A DNA stretch of 49,216 nucleotides from Lachnospiraceae bacterium UBA7026 (GTDB lineage Bacteria; Bacillota; Clostridia; Lachnospirales; Lachnospiraceae). Below, piece after piece: positions 33,015-41,615 of this stretch. Position numbers and translations under genes: made by a program. Numbering within the stretch: the stretch's first letter is position 1; every line of letters starts with the position of its first letter. The notes beneath the pieces were generated by a model. That model worked only from the letters and a program-made list of their open reading frames with translations, had not been told where the DNA came from and did not search any database. The stretch spans positions 9,406 to 58,621 of the forward strand of contig DLBH01000028.1 in NCBI GenBank assembly GCA_002494165.1, given 5' to 3'.

Positions 33015-33761
33015 ATGGCCAGACCCAAGCGCTGTAGGAGAATATGCGGATACCCGGACTACTGGAGCTTTATCCCGGAAGGGACAGAGGCTTGTGAGAC
33101 CATCTTGTTTAAGCTGGATGAGTATGAGGTGATCCGCCTCATTGATTACCAGAAGATGACCCAGGAGCAGTGTGCAGCTGCCATGGGTGTTTCCCGGGCA
33201 ACGGTCACCAGTATCTATGAGAGTGCCCGTTACAAGCTGGCTGATGCCATGGTGAATGGTAAGCGTATCCGGCTTACGGGAGGCGCTTACCGGATTGACT
33301 CCATTCCGGCATCCGCAAAACTTAATGAAAAAGGAGAGGATATTATGAGAATCGCGGTAACTTATGAAAATGGTATGGTAGGACAGCATTTTGGAAGGAC
33401 AGAGCAGTTTAAGATCTACGATGTGGAAGATGGCCAGATTAAGTCTTCCCAGATTATCGATACCAACGGTACAGGCCACGGGGCCCTGGCCGGTTTTCTG
33501 CGGGCCGCTGAGGTGGAGACCCTGATCTGCGGCGGCATCGGTATGGGTGCCAGAAATACCCTGCAGGAGGTAGGGATTGAGCTGCTTCCCGGCACCGTGG
33601 GAGAGGCGGATCAGATGGTGACAGACTATCTTGCCGGCAAGCTGGTCTATGACCCGGATACGGCATGCCACCACCATGACCATGACCACGGACACGGTGA
33701 GGGACACGGCTGCCATTCCGAGGGACATGGCGGACACTGTGGTTCCCATGGCTGCCACTAA
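33015..33761 (+). CDS. DUF134 DNA-binding domain fused to NifX/NifB-type domain with His-rich tail
   Basis: 248 aa. Residues 1-95 are DUF134, a predicted HTH protein: RPKRCRRICGYPDYWSF, LDEYEVIRLIDYQKM, then CAAAMGVSRATVTSIYES. Residues 112-215 are a dinitrogenase Fe-Mo cofactor biosynthesis (NifX/NifY/NifB C-terminal) domain: MRIAVTYENGMVGQHFGRTE, and LICGGIGMGARNTLQEVGIE. The last 30 or so residues are a His/Cys/Gly-rich metal-binding tail (HHHDHDHGHGEGHGC). A second ATG with AAGGAGAGG upstream lies at 33345, so the NifX part might also be made alone. It probably senses a metal or metal cluster; no nif genes are nearby. Paired operators at its promoter suggest autoregulation. Confidence 0.85.
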   Translation: MARPKRCRRICGYPDYWSFIPEGTEACETILFKLDEYEVIRLIDYQKMTQEQCAAAMGVSRATVTSIYESARYKLADAMVNGKRIRLTGGAYRIDSIPASAKLNEKGEDIMRIAVTYENGMVGQHFGRTEQFKIYDVEDGQIKSSQIIDTNGTGHGALAGFLRAAEVETLICGGIGMGARNTLQEVGIELLPGTVGEADQMVTDYLAGKLVYDPDTACHHHDHDHGHGEGHGCHSEGHGGHCGSHGCH

Positions 33762-33902
33762 ATTAATTATTTGTAGGTAATTATCCACAGCTGCTTTTCA
33801 CGATAAGGTCACACTAGTGCGGTATGCTCGAGACAGATGCGGATGGTAGTTCGCTATATAAAACGCTCCAAAATCCAAAATAAAAGAATGGAGGAACTTT
33901 TT

Positions 33903-35129
33903 ATGTTAAAGAAATCATTCGCACTTTTGACGGTGACAGCCCTGTTTGCGGTGTCGTTGACGGCCTGTGGGACATCTTCTGCACCGGAAGCGGTCCAGGC
34001 GTCAAGCCAGGAGGTTAGCTCTGAAAACCAGAGTCAGGCTCAGGTGTCGCAGACGGAAGCGTCTTCCCAGGCTGGGGATCAGAGCCAGACGGCATCAGCA
34101 GCCGTGGCCAACAACCTGGCAGAGGATGAAGAAAGTCTGATTGCCACCTACGCAGACAAGTTCGAGAAAAAGACCTATTCAGATTCTGAAAGTGGTCTGT
34201 CTATCACTTATAACCTTTACCTGCCTGAGGGCTACGACCCGGCAGGATCCTATCCCATGGTGGTCTTTATCGCGGACTCCAGCTGTACCGGCAGTGATGC
34301 TTCCGCATCCCTGACCCAGGGAAGGGGAGCTTTGGTATGGGCTTCGGAGGAATGGCAGTCGGCCTACCCGGCCATCGTTGCCGTACCCACTTATCCTGAG
34401 ACTATTTTAGATGACCACGGCAGCTACACCACCACAGAATATGTGGAGCTGACCAAGCGTTATATCGATTATATGACCAGCCAGTATGCTGTGGATAGCA
34501 AGCGGATCTATGGTAGCGGCCAGTCCATGGGCTGTATGACAACTCTGATTCTGGCTTCGGAATACCCGGATCTTTACGCGGCTTGCATGTTCGTGGACGG
34601 TCAGTGGGATATCAGTGCCCTGGCCGGCCTTGAGGACCAGACCTTCGTCTATTTCGCCGCGGAGGATGACAGTAATGCCTGGGCCGGTGCCCAGGAAGTC
34701 ATGGACCTTTTTGACAAGGATGCTGTCAGTTATGCCTATAGCCAGTGGGATGGAACCTGGTCTGTGGACCAGCTGTCCCAGGCGGCGGGAGACCTGTTTA
34801 CTGCCGGTGAAAACCAGTATTTTATCTCCTGGAAAACAGGTACCGTAGAAGCTAAGAGCGGCGGCATGGGAGGCTCCGGCGGCTTTGGCAGACCCGGTGG
34901 TTCCGGAGAATCTTCCACTTCTGAAAAGTCCGGCGGTATGGGCCCGGGCGGCTTTGGCGGACCCGGGGAATCTACGGATTCTGACAGTGGTGAAGCGACT
35001 TCCACCATGGCCCAGGGAGGTCCGGGTGGATCCGGTGGAATGAACAGCTCTGCCTACCATATGGCTTCCTTTGATTATGCCTATAACTGTGTGGCTGTTA
35101 TGGAGTGGCTTTTCGCCCAGTCCAGGTAA
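33903..35129 (+). CDS. Lipoprotein alpha/beta-hydrolase (esterase) with Gly-rich insertion
   Basis: Secreted lipoprotein esterase, 408 aa from ATG 33903 (GGAGGAAC upstream). The signal peptide ends in the lipobox SLTAC (C22), followed by a Ser/Gln-rich linker (about 24-75). The alpha/beta-hydrolase domain has an NLYLPEGYDP start, nucleophile S208 in GSGQSMGC and the likely catalytic H386 in AYHMASFDYAYNCVAVMEWL, resembling PHB-depolymerase/feruloyl-esterase-type peptidases and esterases. Between the last strand and that His lies an about 60-residue Gly/Ser/Pro-rich low-complexity stretch (about 319-380; GGFGRPGG, GGFGGPGES). The substrate is unknown. A terminator follows. Confidence 0.85.
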   Translation: MLKKSFALLTVTALFAVSLTACGTSSAPEAVQASSQEVSSENQSQAQVSQTEASSQAGDQSQTASAAVANNLAEDEESLIATYADKFEKKTYSDSESGLSITYNLYLPEGYDPAGSYPMVVFIADSSCTGSDASASLTQGRGALVWASEEWQSAYPAIVAVPTYPETILDDHGSYTTTEYVELTKRYIDYMTSQYAVDSKRIYGSGQSMGCMTTLILASEYPDLYAACMFVDGQWDISALAGLEDQTFVYFAAEDDSNAWAGAQEVMDLFDKDAVSYAYSQWDGTWSVDQLSQAAGDLFTAGENQYFISWKTGTVEAKSGGMGGSGGFGRPGGSGESSTSEKSGGMGPGGFGGPGESTDSDSGEATSTMAQGGPGGSGGMNSSAYHMASFDYAYNCVAVMEWLFAQSR

Positions 35130-35175
35130 GAACTAGCCGGCAGAAGGATATTTTGAAATATTGATAAAGAGACCA

Positions 35176-35232
35176 GGGCTTTCCGTCCCGGACCGGTGTA
35201 ATCGGTCCGGCGGCAGGAGAGCCTTTTTATTT
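35176..35232 (+). terminator. Terminator of the esterase gene
   Basis: CCGGACCG (35188-35195) and CGGTCCGG (35203-35210) form the inner stem; GGCT and AGCC extend it outside, followed by TTTTTATTTT. Confidence 0.8.
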
Positions 35233-35286
35233 TCCCTTTTTTATTATTTTTCCGGACCTGTAAACTATTGTGAAAAAATATTTTTT

Positions 35287-35397
35287 ACAGGTGTCTTGTC
35301 AGGTGCCCTAATCTGTGGTAGGATTGATTCAGCCTGGCAGGATTGTTGTCCTGCCCAGGCAGCAGAAAGGGGAAATTACAGGGACGTCTTGTCCTGT
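35287..35397 (+). promoter_or_regulatory. nadB promoter and leader with candidate NiaR sites
   Basis: TTGTCA (35296-35301), 17 bases, TAGGAT (35319-35324). The -35 lies inside ACAGGTGTCTTGTCAGGTG (35287-35305), with CAGGTG repeated at a 12-bp step. A second element, ACAGGGACGTCTTGTCCTGT (35378-35397), shares GTCTTGTC and is nearly palindromic. Between them a strong hairpin (35332-35342 with 35349-35360) lies in the leader. The niaR gene of this locus encodes the likely ligand. Confidence 0.5.
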
Positions 35398-35452
35398 CTC
35401 TTTGGAAGAAGTCCTGGGACGGCAAGCCTTGTAAGGAAATGAGGTAAGACAA

Positions 35453-35536
35453 ATGGAACTACTGATCCATGCGACGGCGGCAGCCGGGAGCATATTAGAA
35501 GAGCCTAAGGCGAGGAGGCAAAAAGATGAGTTATAA
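35453..35536 (+). CDS. Possible 27-codon leader peptide overlapping nadB
   Basis: ATG 35453 has GAGGTAAG upstream and opens a 27-codon frame (start MELLIHATAAAGSILEEP) that ends in TAA at 35534-35536, 11 bases inside nadB. Such an overlap would couple nadB translation to this short frame. It is not a recognisable protein and not a nadA fragment. It could be chance. Confidence 0.3.
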   Translation: MELLIHATAAAGSILEEPKARRQKDEL

Positions 35537-36860
35537 AACCGATATTCTGGTTGTAGGAAGCGGTGCGGCCGGGCTTTACTGTGCTTTGAAGCTGCCCAGG
35601 GATAAAAAAGTCACGGTGATTACCAAGGCCGGACTGGAAGAGTGTGACTCCTGGCTGGCCCAGGGGGGCATCTGTGTCCTGCGCAATGAGCAGGACTACG
35701 ACGCCTACTATGAGGACACGCTGAGAGCGGGTCACTATGAAAATGACAGGAGCTCTGTAGACATTATGATCCGGTCCTCCCAGCAGCTGATTCATGACCT
35801 GGTCAGCTACGGTGTGGAGTTCGAGAGAGATGAGAATGGACAGCTGCTTTTTACCAGGGAAGGAGCCCACTCCGCCCCCCGCATCCTTTTCCATGAGGAT
35901 GTCACAGGCAAGGAGATTACAGGGACCCTGCTGGAGGCAGTGAAGAAACTGCCCAATGTTACCCTTTACAGCCATACCACCATGGTGGATATTATCACTG
36001 CCGACGGCCACTGTCAGGGCATCATTGCCCTGGTCAGCCCGGACAGCGACCTGGCCCAGTGCTGCGGCGGCCCGGTCACCGATGACGGCAGGCTGATTCT
36101 GGCCATGGAAGCTACTGAGGTGGTCTGGGCCTGCGGCGGCATAGGAGGACTTTTTGAACACTCTACCAATTATCCCCATCTGACAGGGGACGCTCTGGGT
36201 ATCGCCATCAAGCATGGCATCAGGCTGAGAGATCCGGACTATGTCCAGATCCATCCCACCACCCTTTATACAGGCAGACAGGGCCGGTCCTTCCTGATCT
36301 CAGAGTCGGTCAGAGGAGAGGGTGGTATCCTGCTCAATAAGGATGGGGAACGGTTTATCGATGAACTGCAGCCCAGGGATGTGGTGAGCAAAGCTATTTT
36401 TGAGGAGATGGAGAAAACCGGCCAGAAACATGTATGGCTTTCCATGGAAAATATTCCAAAAGAGATTATTCTCCATCATTTCCGCAATATTTATGAGACC
36501 TGTCTCAAGGCAGGATATGACGTGACAAAAGAGCCGATTCCCGTTGTTCCGGCCCAGCATTATTTCATGGGCGGAGTGGATGTCAACAGTGATAGCAGGA
36601 CCTCCATGCCCCAGCTTTATGCCGTGGGTGAGACCAGCTGCAACGGTGTCCACGGAGCCAACCGGTTAGCCAGCAATTCCCTTCTGGAGAGTCTGGTCTT
36701 TGCCCAGAGGGCAGCCCGGAGGATTGATGAAGAATTTGACAGTAAAACGGTGAATCCGGAGGTCACAGACCGCCTGGACCTGACCCCTTATAAGGATACG
36801 AAAAAATTATTTGCCGATTACCGGACCAACATCCTTAAAGAAGTGGAGAAAATAAAGTAA
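35526..36860 (+). CDS. nadB: L-aspartate oxidase
   Basis: FAD-dependent L-aspartate oxidase, 444 aa, making iminoaspartate for quinolinate and NAD synthesis. The Rossmann motif DILVVGSGAAGLYCAL is at the N terminus, DSWLAQGGICV carries the family SxxQGG-like loop, and HGANRLASNSLLESLVFAQRA is at the C-terminal FAD site. It is shorter than E. coli NadB (540 aa), lacking much of the C-terminal helical domain, as in other Clostridia. GCGAGGAGG precedes ATG 35526. nadC and niaR follow in the same direction; nadA is not in the window. Confidence 0.93.
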   Translation: MSYKTDILVVGSGAAGLYCALKLPRDKKVTVITKAGLEECDSWLAQGGICVLRNEQDYDAYYEDTLRAGHYENDRSSVDIMIRSSQQLIHDLVSYGVEFERDENGQLLFTREGAHSAPRILFHEDVTGKEITGTLLEAVKKLPNVTLYSHTTMVDIITADGHCQGIIALVSPDSDLAQCCGGPVTDDGRLILAMEATEVVWACGGIGGLFEHSTNYPHLTGDALGIAIKHGIRLRDPDYVQIHPTTLYTGRQGRSFLISESVRGEGGILLNKDGERFIDELQPRDVVSKAIFEEMEKTGQKHVWLSMENIPKEIILHHFRNIYETCLKAGYDVTKEPIPVVPAQHYFMGGVDVNSDSRTSMPQLYAVGETSCNGVHGANRLASNSLLESLVFAQRAARRIDEEFDSKTVNPEVTDRLDLTPYKDTKKLFADYRTNILKEVEKIK

Positions 36861-36976
36861 GCAAGCTGGCAGCATGAGATAAGTAAGCTGACAGCGGGAA
36901 AAAGCAAGCTGACAGCATGAAAAAGTATGCTGATGGCAAGAATAAGCAAGCTGACAGCATGAGATAAGTAAGCTAA
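36859..36976 (+). repeat. Five and a half imperfect 21-22-bp tandem repeats between nadB and nadC
   Basis: The unit AAGCAAGCTGACAGCATGA plus two or three A/T-rich bases recurs across the whole nadB-nadC gap, with variants such as AAGTAAGCTGACAGCGGGA and AAGTATGCTGATGGCAAGA. Repeat length alternates between 21 and 22 bp, so no frame is kept. It begins at the nadB stop codon and ends at the nadC ribosome binding site. Confidence 0.8.
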
Positions 36977-36991
36977 GGAAAGGATCCTATT

Positions 36992-37861
36992 ATGAATGAT
37001 ATAACAATGAAGCTGCAGGCGGACAAGCTGATCCGGATGGCTTTAGAAGAGGACATCAACAATGAAGATGTCTCCACGGCTGCCGTGATGCCCCGGAAAT
37101 GTCCCGGCAGGGTGGACCTGATTGCCAAAGAGGAAGGAATTATTGCCGGGCTGGGCATTTTTGCCAGAGTATTTACCTTGCTGGACCCGGAGTCCCGTAC
37201 GGAACTTTTTGTTTCTGACGGAGACCGGGTGGAGCCCGGCCAGATTATGGCAGTGGTCCATGCGGACATAAGAGTCCTTTTGTCCGGTGAGAGGACTGCC
37301 CTTAACTACCTGCAGCGGATGAGTGGCATCGCCACCTATACCAGGACCATGGTTGACCTGCTGGAAGGGACTGGAACTAAATTGCTGGATACCCGTAAAA
37401 CCACTCCCAATAACAGGATTTTTGAGAAATACGCAGTCCGGGTCGGCGGTGGCTGCAACCACAGGTACAATCTCACAGATGGAGTTATGCTTAAGGATAA
37501 TCATATTGATGCGGCCGGCGGGGTTGCCAAAGCCATAGCCATGGCCAAGGCCTATGTGCCTTTTGTCCATAAAATTGAGGTAGAGACAGAGAATCTGGAC
37601 ATGGTTAGGGAAGCTGTGGAAGCGGGGGCAGATATCATTATGCTCGATAATATGGACCGGGAGACCATGGCCGAAGCCATAAAGATTATAGACGGCAGAG
37701 CCCTGACCGAATGTTCCGGCAATGTGACAAGAGAAAATATTGCTAAGATTGCGGGGCTTGGTGTAAACTATATTTCAAGTGGTGCCCTCACCCACTCAGC
37801 GCCTATTCTGGACATTTCCATGAAGCATCTGAGATCGGAGACGGGGGATGATTGTGACTAG
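36992..37861 (+). CDS. nadC: Nicotinate-nucleotide diphosphorylase (carboxylating)
   Basis: Quinolinate phosphoribosyltransferase, 289 aa, converting quinolinate and PRPP to nicotinate mononucleotide. Characteristic segments are SGERTALNYLQRMSGIATYT, LLDTRKTTPNNRIFEKYAVR, GGGCNHRYNLTDGVMLKDNH and the C-terminal ISSGALTHSAPILDISMK. AAGGAAAGGA precedes ATG 36992. It lies between nadB and niaR in the same direction, separated from nadB by tandem repeats. Confidence 0.96.
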   Translation: MNDITMKLQADKLIRMALEEDINNEDVSTAAVMPRKCPGRVDLIAKEEGIIAGLGIFARVFTLLDPESRTELFVSDGDRVEPGQIMAVVHADIRVLLSGERTALNYLQRMSGIATYTRTMVDLLEGTGTKLLDTRKTTPNNRIFEKYAVRVGGGCNHRYNLTDGVMLKDNHIDAAGGVAKAIAMAKAYVPFVHKIEVETENLDMVREAVEAGADIIMLDNMDRETMAEAIKIIDGRALTECSGNVTRENIAKIAGLGVNYISSGALTHSAPILDISMKHLRSETGDDCD

Positions 37862-38005
37862 TCCCGATCAGCCGGGGAGGTAATTGAGCCTGGCCGGCAG
37901 CCTGAAAGAAGGTAGTGAATGAACCGGATTGGGCAGTTTGAGCCGGTTGGCAGACCGGCCACAGCTGTAAAGAAGTAGAATGTATATTGAAACAGGAGGG
38001 ATAGA

Positions 38006-38569
38006 TTGGGCAAGCTGAAGACAAAAGAACGCAGGAACCGGATTCTGGAGACACTGGAGACGAGTTCGGAGCCTCTGTCAGGCAGCTTTCTTGCGGATAA
38101 ATTCGGTGTCAGCCGGCAGGTGGTTGTGACGGATATTGCCATTTTGCGCAGCCAGTACCCCAACCTTATGGCTACAAACCGGGGTTATATCATGCTGCAT
38201 GCCGATGAATGCCGCCGTGTTTTTAAGGTCCTGCACACGGATGAAGAGACGGAGGATGAACTGATCAGTATCATTGAACTGGGAGGCCGGGTCATGGATG
38301 TTTATGTGGATCATAGGGTCTATGGTACCATCCGTAAACCACTGGATATCTGTTCAAGGAGAGATATCGATCATTTCATGGATGATCTGAACAGCGGCGC
38401 ATCCTCACCGCTTAAAAATATCACCAGCGGCTACCATTTTCATACCATAGAGGCAAGGTCTGAGGAAGTTCTTGACGAGATTGAGGATATGCTGCGGGCC
38501 AAGGGCTACCTGCTCGAAAGCCTGGACGCGGCTGTTATTTACGAGCCAAAAAGTTACAGTAAAATATGA
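38006..38569 (+). CDS. niaR: NiaR (YrxA) niacin-responsive repressor
   Basis: NAD-biosynthesis repressor, 187 aa, TTG start at 38006 behind AGGAGGG. The N-terminal HTH_11 domain (about 5-60; RILETLETSSEPLSGSFLAD, then SRQVVVTDIAILR) is followed by the 3H domain with its conserved histidines in VLHTDEETEDEL, VDHRVYGTI and GYHFHTIEARS. Known homologues bind nicotinic acid and repress de novo NAD and niacin-transport genes. It is encoded after nadB-nadC, whose promoter carries candidate sites. Confidence 0.93.
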   Translation: MGKLKTKERRNRILETLETSSEPLSGSFLADKFGVSRQVVVTDIAILRSQYPNLMATNRGYIMLHADECRRVFKVLHTDEETEDELISIIELGGRVMDVYVDHRVYGTIRKPLDICSRRDIDHFMDDLNSGASSPLKNITSGYHFHTIEARSEEVLDEIEDMLRAKGYLLESLDAAVIYEPKSYSKI

Positions 38570-38689
38570 TTCCAGAGAAAAGGGAATCTCATAGGATAGG
38601 GATTTGCCAGAACAGAATCCTGGCAAACATGAACATGGGAAAAGATGGTCCTGGCAGCCACAGACAGTTGGCGGTATAAGGAGGGAAAC

Positions 38690-39568
38690 ATGAGCTGGAG
38701 ATTAACCACTTTAATAGAGAATCATCCTGACCGGGAAGGACGGCTGGCCTGTGAGCACGGCCTGTCAGTCCTCATAGAGGGGGAGGGAATCCGGATTCTG
38801 ATGGATACAGGGCAGAGCGGTGCCTTTTATAAGAATGCCGCGGACCTGGGTGTCAGTCTGGCAGATCTTGACTATGTGATTCTCAGCCATTCCCACTATG
38901 ATCATACCGGAGGCCTTTTGCGGCTGATCCGGGAGGAAGGCAAGCCCAGACAGGTTCTGGTGGGAAAAGGATTTTTTAAGATTGCTTATCATGAGAAGGC
39001 AGGCGGCCGGATGAAGTTCATCGGCAACAACTTTGACCGCAGAATGCTGATGGACCTGGGTGTCCCGGTAAAAGAGATCGATGAAGACCAGATGGATCTG
39101 GGGCACGGGGTATGCATTCACCGGAATTTTAACAGAAATGCGGATTTCGAGGAATGGAATCCTACCTTTTTCTTCCTGGAGGAAGATTTGTCCTGCGGGC
39201 CTTCCGGCAGATGTATGGACAGCCTCAATTACAGGCCGGACCGGTTCAGCGATGAGATGGTTGTTACTTTGGATACGGACCGGGGACTTTTCCTGGTGGC
39301 CGGCTGTTCCCACCCGGGTATTATAAATATCCTGACAACTGTGGAGCAGCGGACAGGCAAAAAGGTCTGCGGGCTGATTGGAGGAACCCACCTGGTGGAA
39401 GCCGGAGAGGAAAGAGTCAGGAAGACTATAGCCTTTTTTAAGGACAGGAATCTTGACCTGGTGGGTGTTTCCCACTGCACAGGCGAGGACAATATAGAGC
39501 TTCTCCGCAGGGAACTGGGAGAACGCTTCCTCTACAATTGTACAGGTAATGTGGTCGAACTGGCCTAG
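38690..39568 (+). CDS. MBL-fold metallo-hydrolase (COG1237-like)
   Basis: Metallo-beta-lactamase-fold hydrolase, 292 aa from ATG 38690 (AAGGAGGG upstream; the frame is open to 38645 without a good start). The metal motif HSHYDHTGG is near residue 75, a second-site His in VAGCSHPGIINIL, and the final His in LIGGTHLVEA and VSHCTGEDN. The order matches COG1237 proteins annotated as dihydropterin-ribofuranosylaminobenzene 5'-phosphate synthase-like, best known from methanogens; in Clostridia the true substrate is unknown. It is a single gene with no nearby functional partner. Confidence 0.88.
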   Translation: MSWRLTTLIENHPDREGRLACEHGLSVLIEGEGIRILMDTGQSGAFYKNAADLGVSLADLDYVILSHSHYDHTGGLLRLIREEGKPRQVLVGKGFFKIAYHEKAGGRMKFIGNNFDRRMLMDLGVPVKEIDEDQMDLGHGVCIHRNFNRNADFEEWNPTFFFLEEDLSCGPSGRCMDSLNYRPDRFSDEMVVTLDTDRGLFLVAGCSHPGIINILTTVEQRTGKKVCGLIGGTHLVEAGEERVRKTIAFFKDRNLDLVGVSHCTGEDNIELLRRELGERFLYNCTGNVVELA

Positions 39569-39888
39569 GGTCTGGTTTGCAGACACTGGCCTGTCTCCAG
39601 TAAATGATTATCTGCGGCGGATGGCCAGGGTTTGTTTTGCAGGGCAGACGCCCTGAGGATAAAGAGGAGATTTACCCGGATAAACATATAAGCTTTTATT
39701 TATAATTTCATAAAGAAATTATTAGGAAAACAGATTCGCAAAATTGAATGTTTGGTCTATTGATGGGAAAAGAAGACAGACTTTGGAAGACAGACAAAAA
39801 TTTTGCTGAGTCTGTTTTTTTGTCTATCCGAGGGGGGAAATTTGTGATATATTGTTACTGTTTATGCTAACGAAATATATGATATACT
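39569..39888. other. Intergenic region before the phospholipid operon
   Basis: 320 bp. ACAGAC (39790-39795) and GTCTGT (39810-39815) followed by T6 form a weak terminator. TTGTTA (39853-39858) and TATATG (near 39877) are a weak promoter very close to the next gene. Nothing else is recognised. Confidence 0.4.
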
Positions 39889-40575
39889 ATGAGAAATTAT
39901 ATTAAAATGATGGGCAGGATTATAAAAAAGTACTCGGTAATACCACTGCTTACAGCTCTCTGCTGTAATTCTCTTGTTTATTTTGGAATCCGGCAGATCA
40001 ATGTGGGCCGGGAGCATTATATAATAAAGATTTTTCTGGATGATCTGATTCCGTTCAGAACAGAATTCATACTAATCTATATACTGGCTTACCTGCACTG
40101 GATTATCGGATATCTGATGATAGCCAGGGAGAGTCAGGAGGTCTGCTACCGGGTAATCAGCGCTGACCTGGTGGCCAAACTGGCCACCGGACTGGTATTT
40201 TTACTGATTCCCACCACCATTGACAGGCCATGGCCCACAGGAACCGGTATATGGGATCAGCTTACCAGGATGATATTTTCCATGGACGCGGCGGACAATC
40301 TTTTTCCTTCCATCCATTGCCTGGAAAGCTGGATGGTATTCCGGGGTTCCCTCTATATGAAGAACCCGCCGGCTTTTTACCGGCCGGTCATGTTTGCCTT
40401 CGCAATTTTAGTTTTTGCCTCAACAGTCTTTTTGAAACAGCATCTGGTGGTTGACATAGCAGGAGGTATTCTCTTTGCTGAGGCTGGCCTGGCACTGGCC
40501 GGGAGATTCCGGCTGGGGCGTATTTTTGAGGAACTGAACAGGAGATTACTCCATATTCAGCCCGGACAGGAATAG
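39889..40575 (+). CDS. PAP2-superfamily membrane phosphatase
   Basis: Membrane protein of 228 aa with about six helices. The PAP2/inositol-phosphorylceramide-synthase-like motifs are visible as RPWPTGTGIWDQLTRMIF, LFPSIHCLESW (motif 2 His) and FLKQHLVVDIAGG (motif 3 with H and D). The first motif, KxxxxxxRP, is only partly present. It probably dephosphorylates a lipid or isoprenoid phosphate, or transfers a headgroup. ATG 39889 has no clear ribosome binding site; ATG 39907 or 39910 could be the true start. The next gene begins two bases after its stop. Confidence 0.8.
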   Translation: MRNYIKMMGRIIKKYSVIPLLTALCCNSLVYFGIRQINVGREHYIIKIFLDDLIPFRTEFILIYILAYLHWIIGYLMIARESQEVCYRVISADLVAKLATGLVFLLIPTTIDRPWPTGTGIWDQLTRMIFSMDAADNLFPSIHCLESWMVFRGSLYMKNPPAFYRPVMFAFAILVFASTVFLKQHLVVDIAGGILFAEAGLALAGRFRLGRIFEELNRRLLHIQPGQE

Positions 40576-40577
40576 AT

Positions 40578-41615
40578 ATGGGAAACAAGAAAAACATTTT
40601 TTGGGGAATATTATTTGTAATTCTGGCAGTTTTGTCCATCTGGGCGGTAACCTCGGGCGGATCCGGTCTGACTTTTGGGGAGATGCTGGATTATCTTAAG
40701 AGCGCCAAACCGGTTTACCTGCTGCTGGCTGTCGTCAGCTCCGCCGGCTTTATCTGGTTTGAGGGGGAGGCCCTTCTGGCCATTCTCAAACATGTGGGAT
40801 ATAAGAGAAGAAGGAGCCGGGGTATGCTTTACAGTGCCGCCGATGTCTATTTTTCCGCAATCACACCATCAGCTACGGGAGGACAGCCCGCCAGCGCCTT
40901 TTTTATGATCAAAGACGGTATTCCTACAGCCATAGCCACGGCTGCCCTGATCATGAACCTGGTCATGTATACCATGGCCATCCTGAGCCTGGGTATCCTG
41001 GTTTTCCTTGTGAAGCCCGGTCTTTTTATGGGATTCAGTCTTTTGTCCAAGCTTTTGATTGTTGCCGGCTTTGCTACCCTGGCCGGCCTTGGGGTGTCCT
41101 TTATCCTGCTTCTTAAGAAGCCGGGCATCCTTTTTGGGGCTGTGAGGAAATGTCTCCGGGTCCTGCACCGGATCCATCTGGTCCGCAATCCACAGAAGCG
41201 GCTTGACAAGCTGGTCAAAACCCAGAAGGATTACAGTGACTGTGTCACGCTCATGTCCGGCAGCAGGATGGTCTGGATCAAGGCATATATTTTTAATCTG
41301 CTGCAGAGATTGTCCCAGATTATGGTGACGATCATGGTATATATGGCTACGGGAGGCCGGCTTTCCGGAGTCAAGGACCTTTTTGTAACCCAGATCATGG
41401 TGGTTCTGGGATCCAATTGTGTGCCCATTCCCGGATCCATGGGGGTGGCAGATATGCTGATGCTGGATGGCTATCAGCAGTTGTTCCCTAAAGACTATGC
41501 TTACCGGCTGGAGTTGATTGGAAGGAGTCTGTCCTTCTACTGTTGTATTATTATCAGTGCGGTGATGGTTCTGATTGGTTATGTTTTGTTGAAGAAAAAA
41601 CGGAGGACAGTATGA
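40578..41615 (+). CDS. LPG-synthase-TM/UPF0104 family membrane protein
   Basis: Integral membrane protein, 345 aa with about eight helices, of the lysylphosphatidylglycerol synthase transmembrane-region family (flippase-like). The family motif AITPSATGGQPASAFFMIK lies near residue 95 and PIPGSMGVADMLMLDGY near 285. It has no cytoplasmic aminoacyltransferase domain, so it is not an MprF-type synthase. Given the neighbours it may flip a phospholipid or polyprenyl-linked substrate. The stop overlaps the pssA start (ATGA), so the two are translationally coupled. Confidence 0.88.
   Translation: MGNKKNIFWGILFVILAVLSIWAVTSGGSGLTFGEMLDYLKSAKPVYLLLAVVSSAGFIWFEGEALLAILKHVGYKRRRSRGMLYSAADVYFSAITPSATGGQPASAFFMIKDGIPTAIATAALIMNLVMYTMAILSLGILVFLVKPGLFMGFSLLSKLLIVAGFATLAGLGVSFILLLKKPGILFGAVRKCLRVLHRIHLVRNPQKRLDKLVKTQKDYSDCVTLMSGSRMVWIKAYIFNLLQRLSQIMVTIMVYMATGGRLSGVKDLFVTQIMVVLGSNCVPIPGSMGVADMLMLDGYQQLFPKDYAYRLELIGRSLSFYCCIIISAVMVLIGYVLLKKKRRTV

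Noticed and set aside
32970..33788. 272-codon minus-strand frame over the DUF134-NifX gene
   Set aside because: It is the mirror of a well-supported gene; its apparent features reflect the His-rich tail read backwards.
35161..35442. 93-codon frame between the esterase and nadB genes
   Set aside because: It starts without a ribosome binding site, spans a terminator and the nadB promoter, and matches no family.
36859..36976. CRISPR-like array between nadB and nadC
   Set aside because: The units are directly tandem without unique spacers, and no cas genes are present.
38765..39586. 273-codon minus-strand frame over the MBL-fold gene
   Set aside because: It is antisense to a gene with intact metal motifs and has no start signals.
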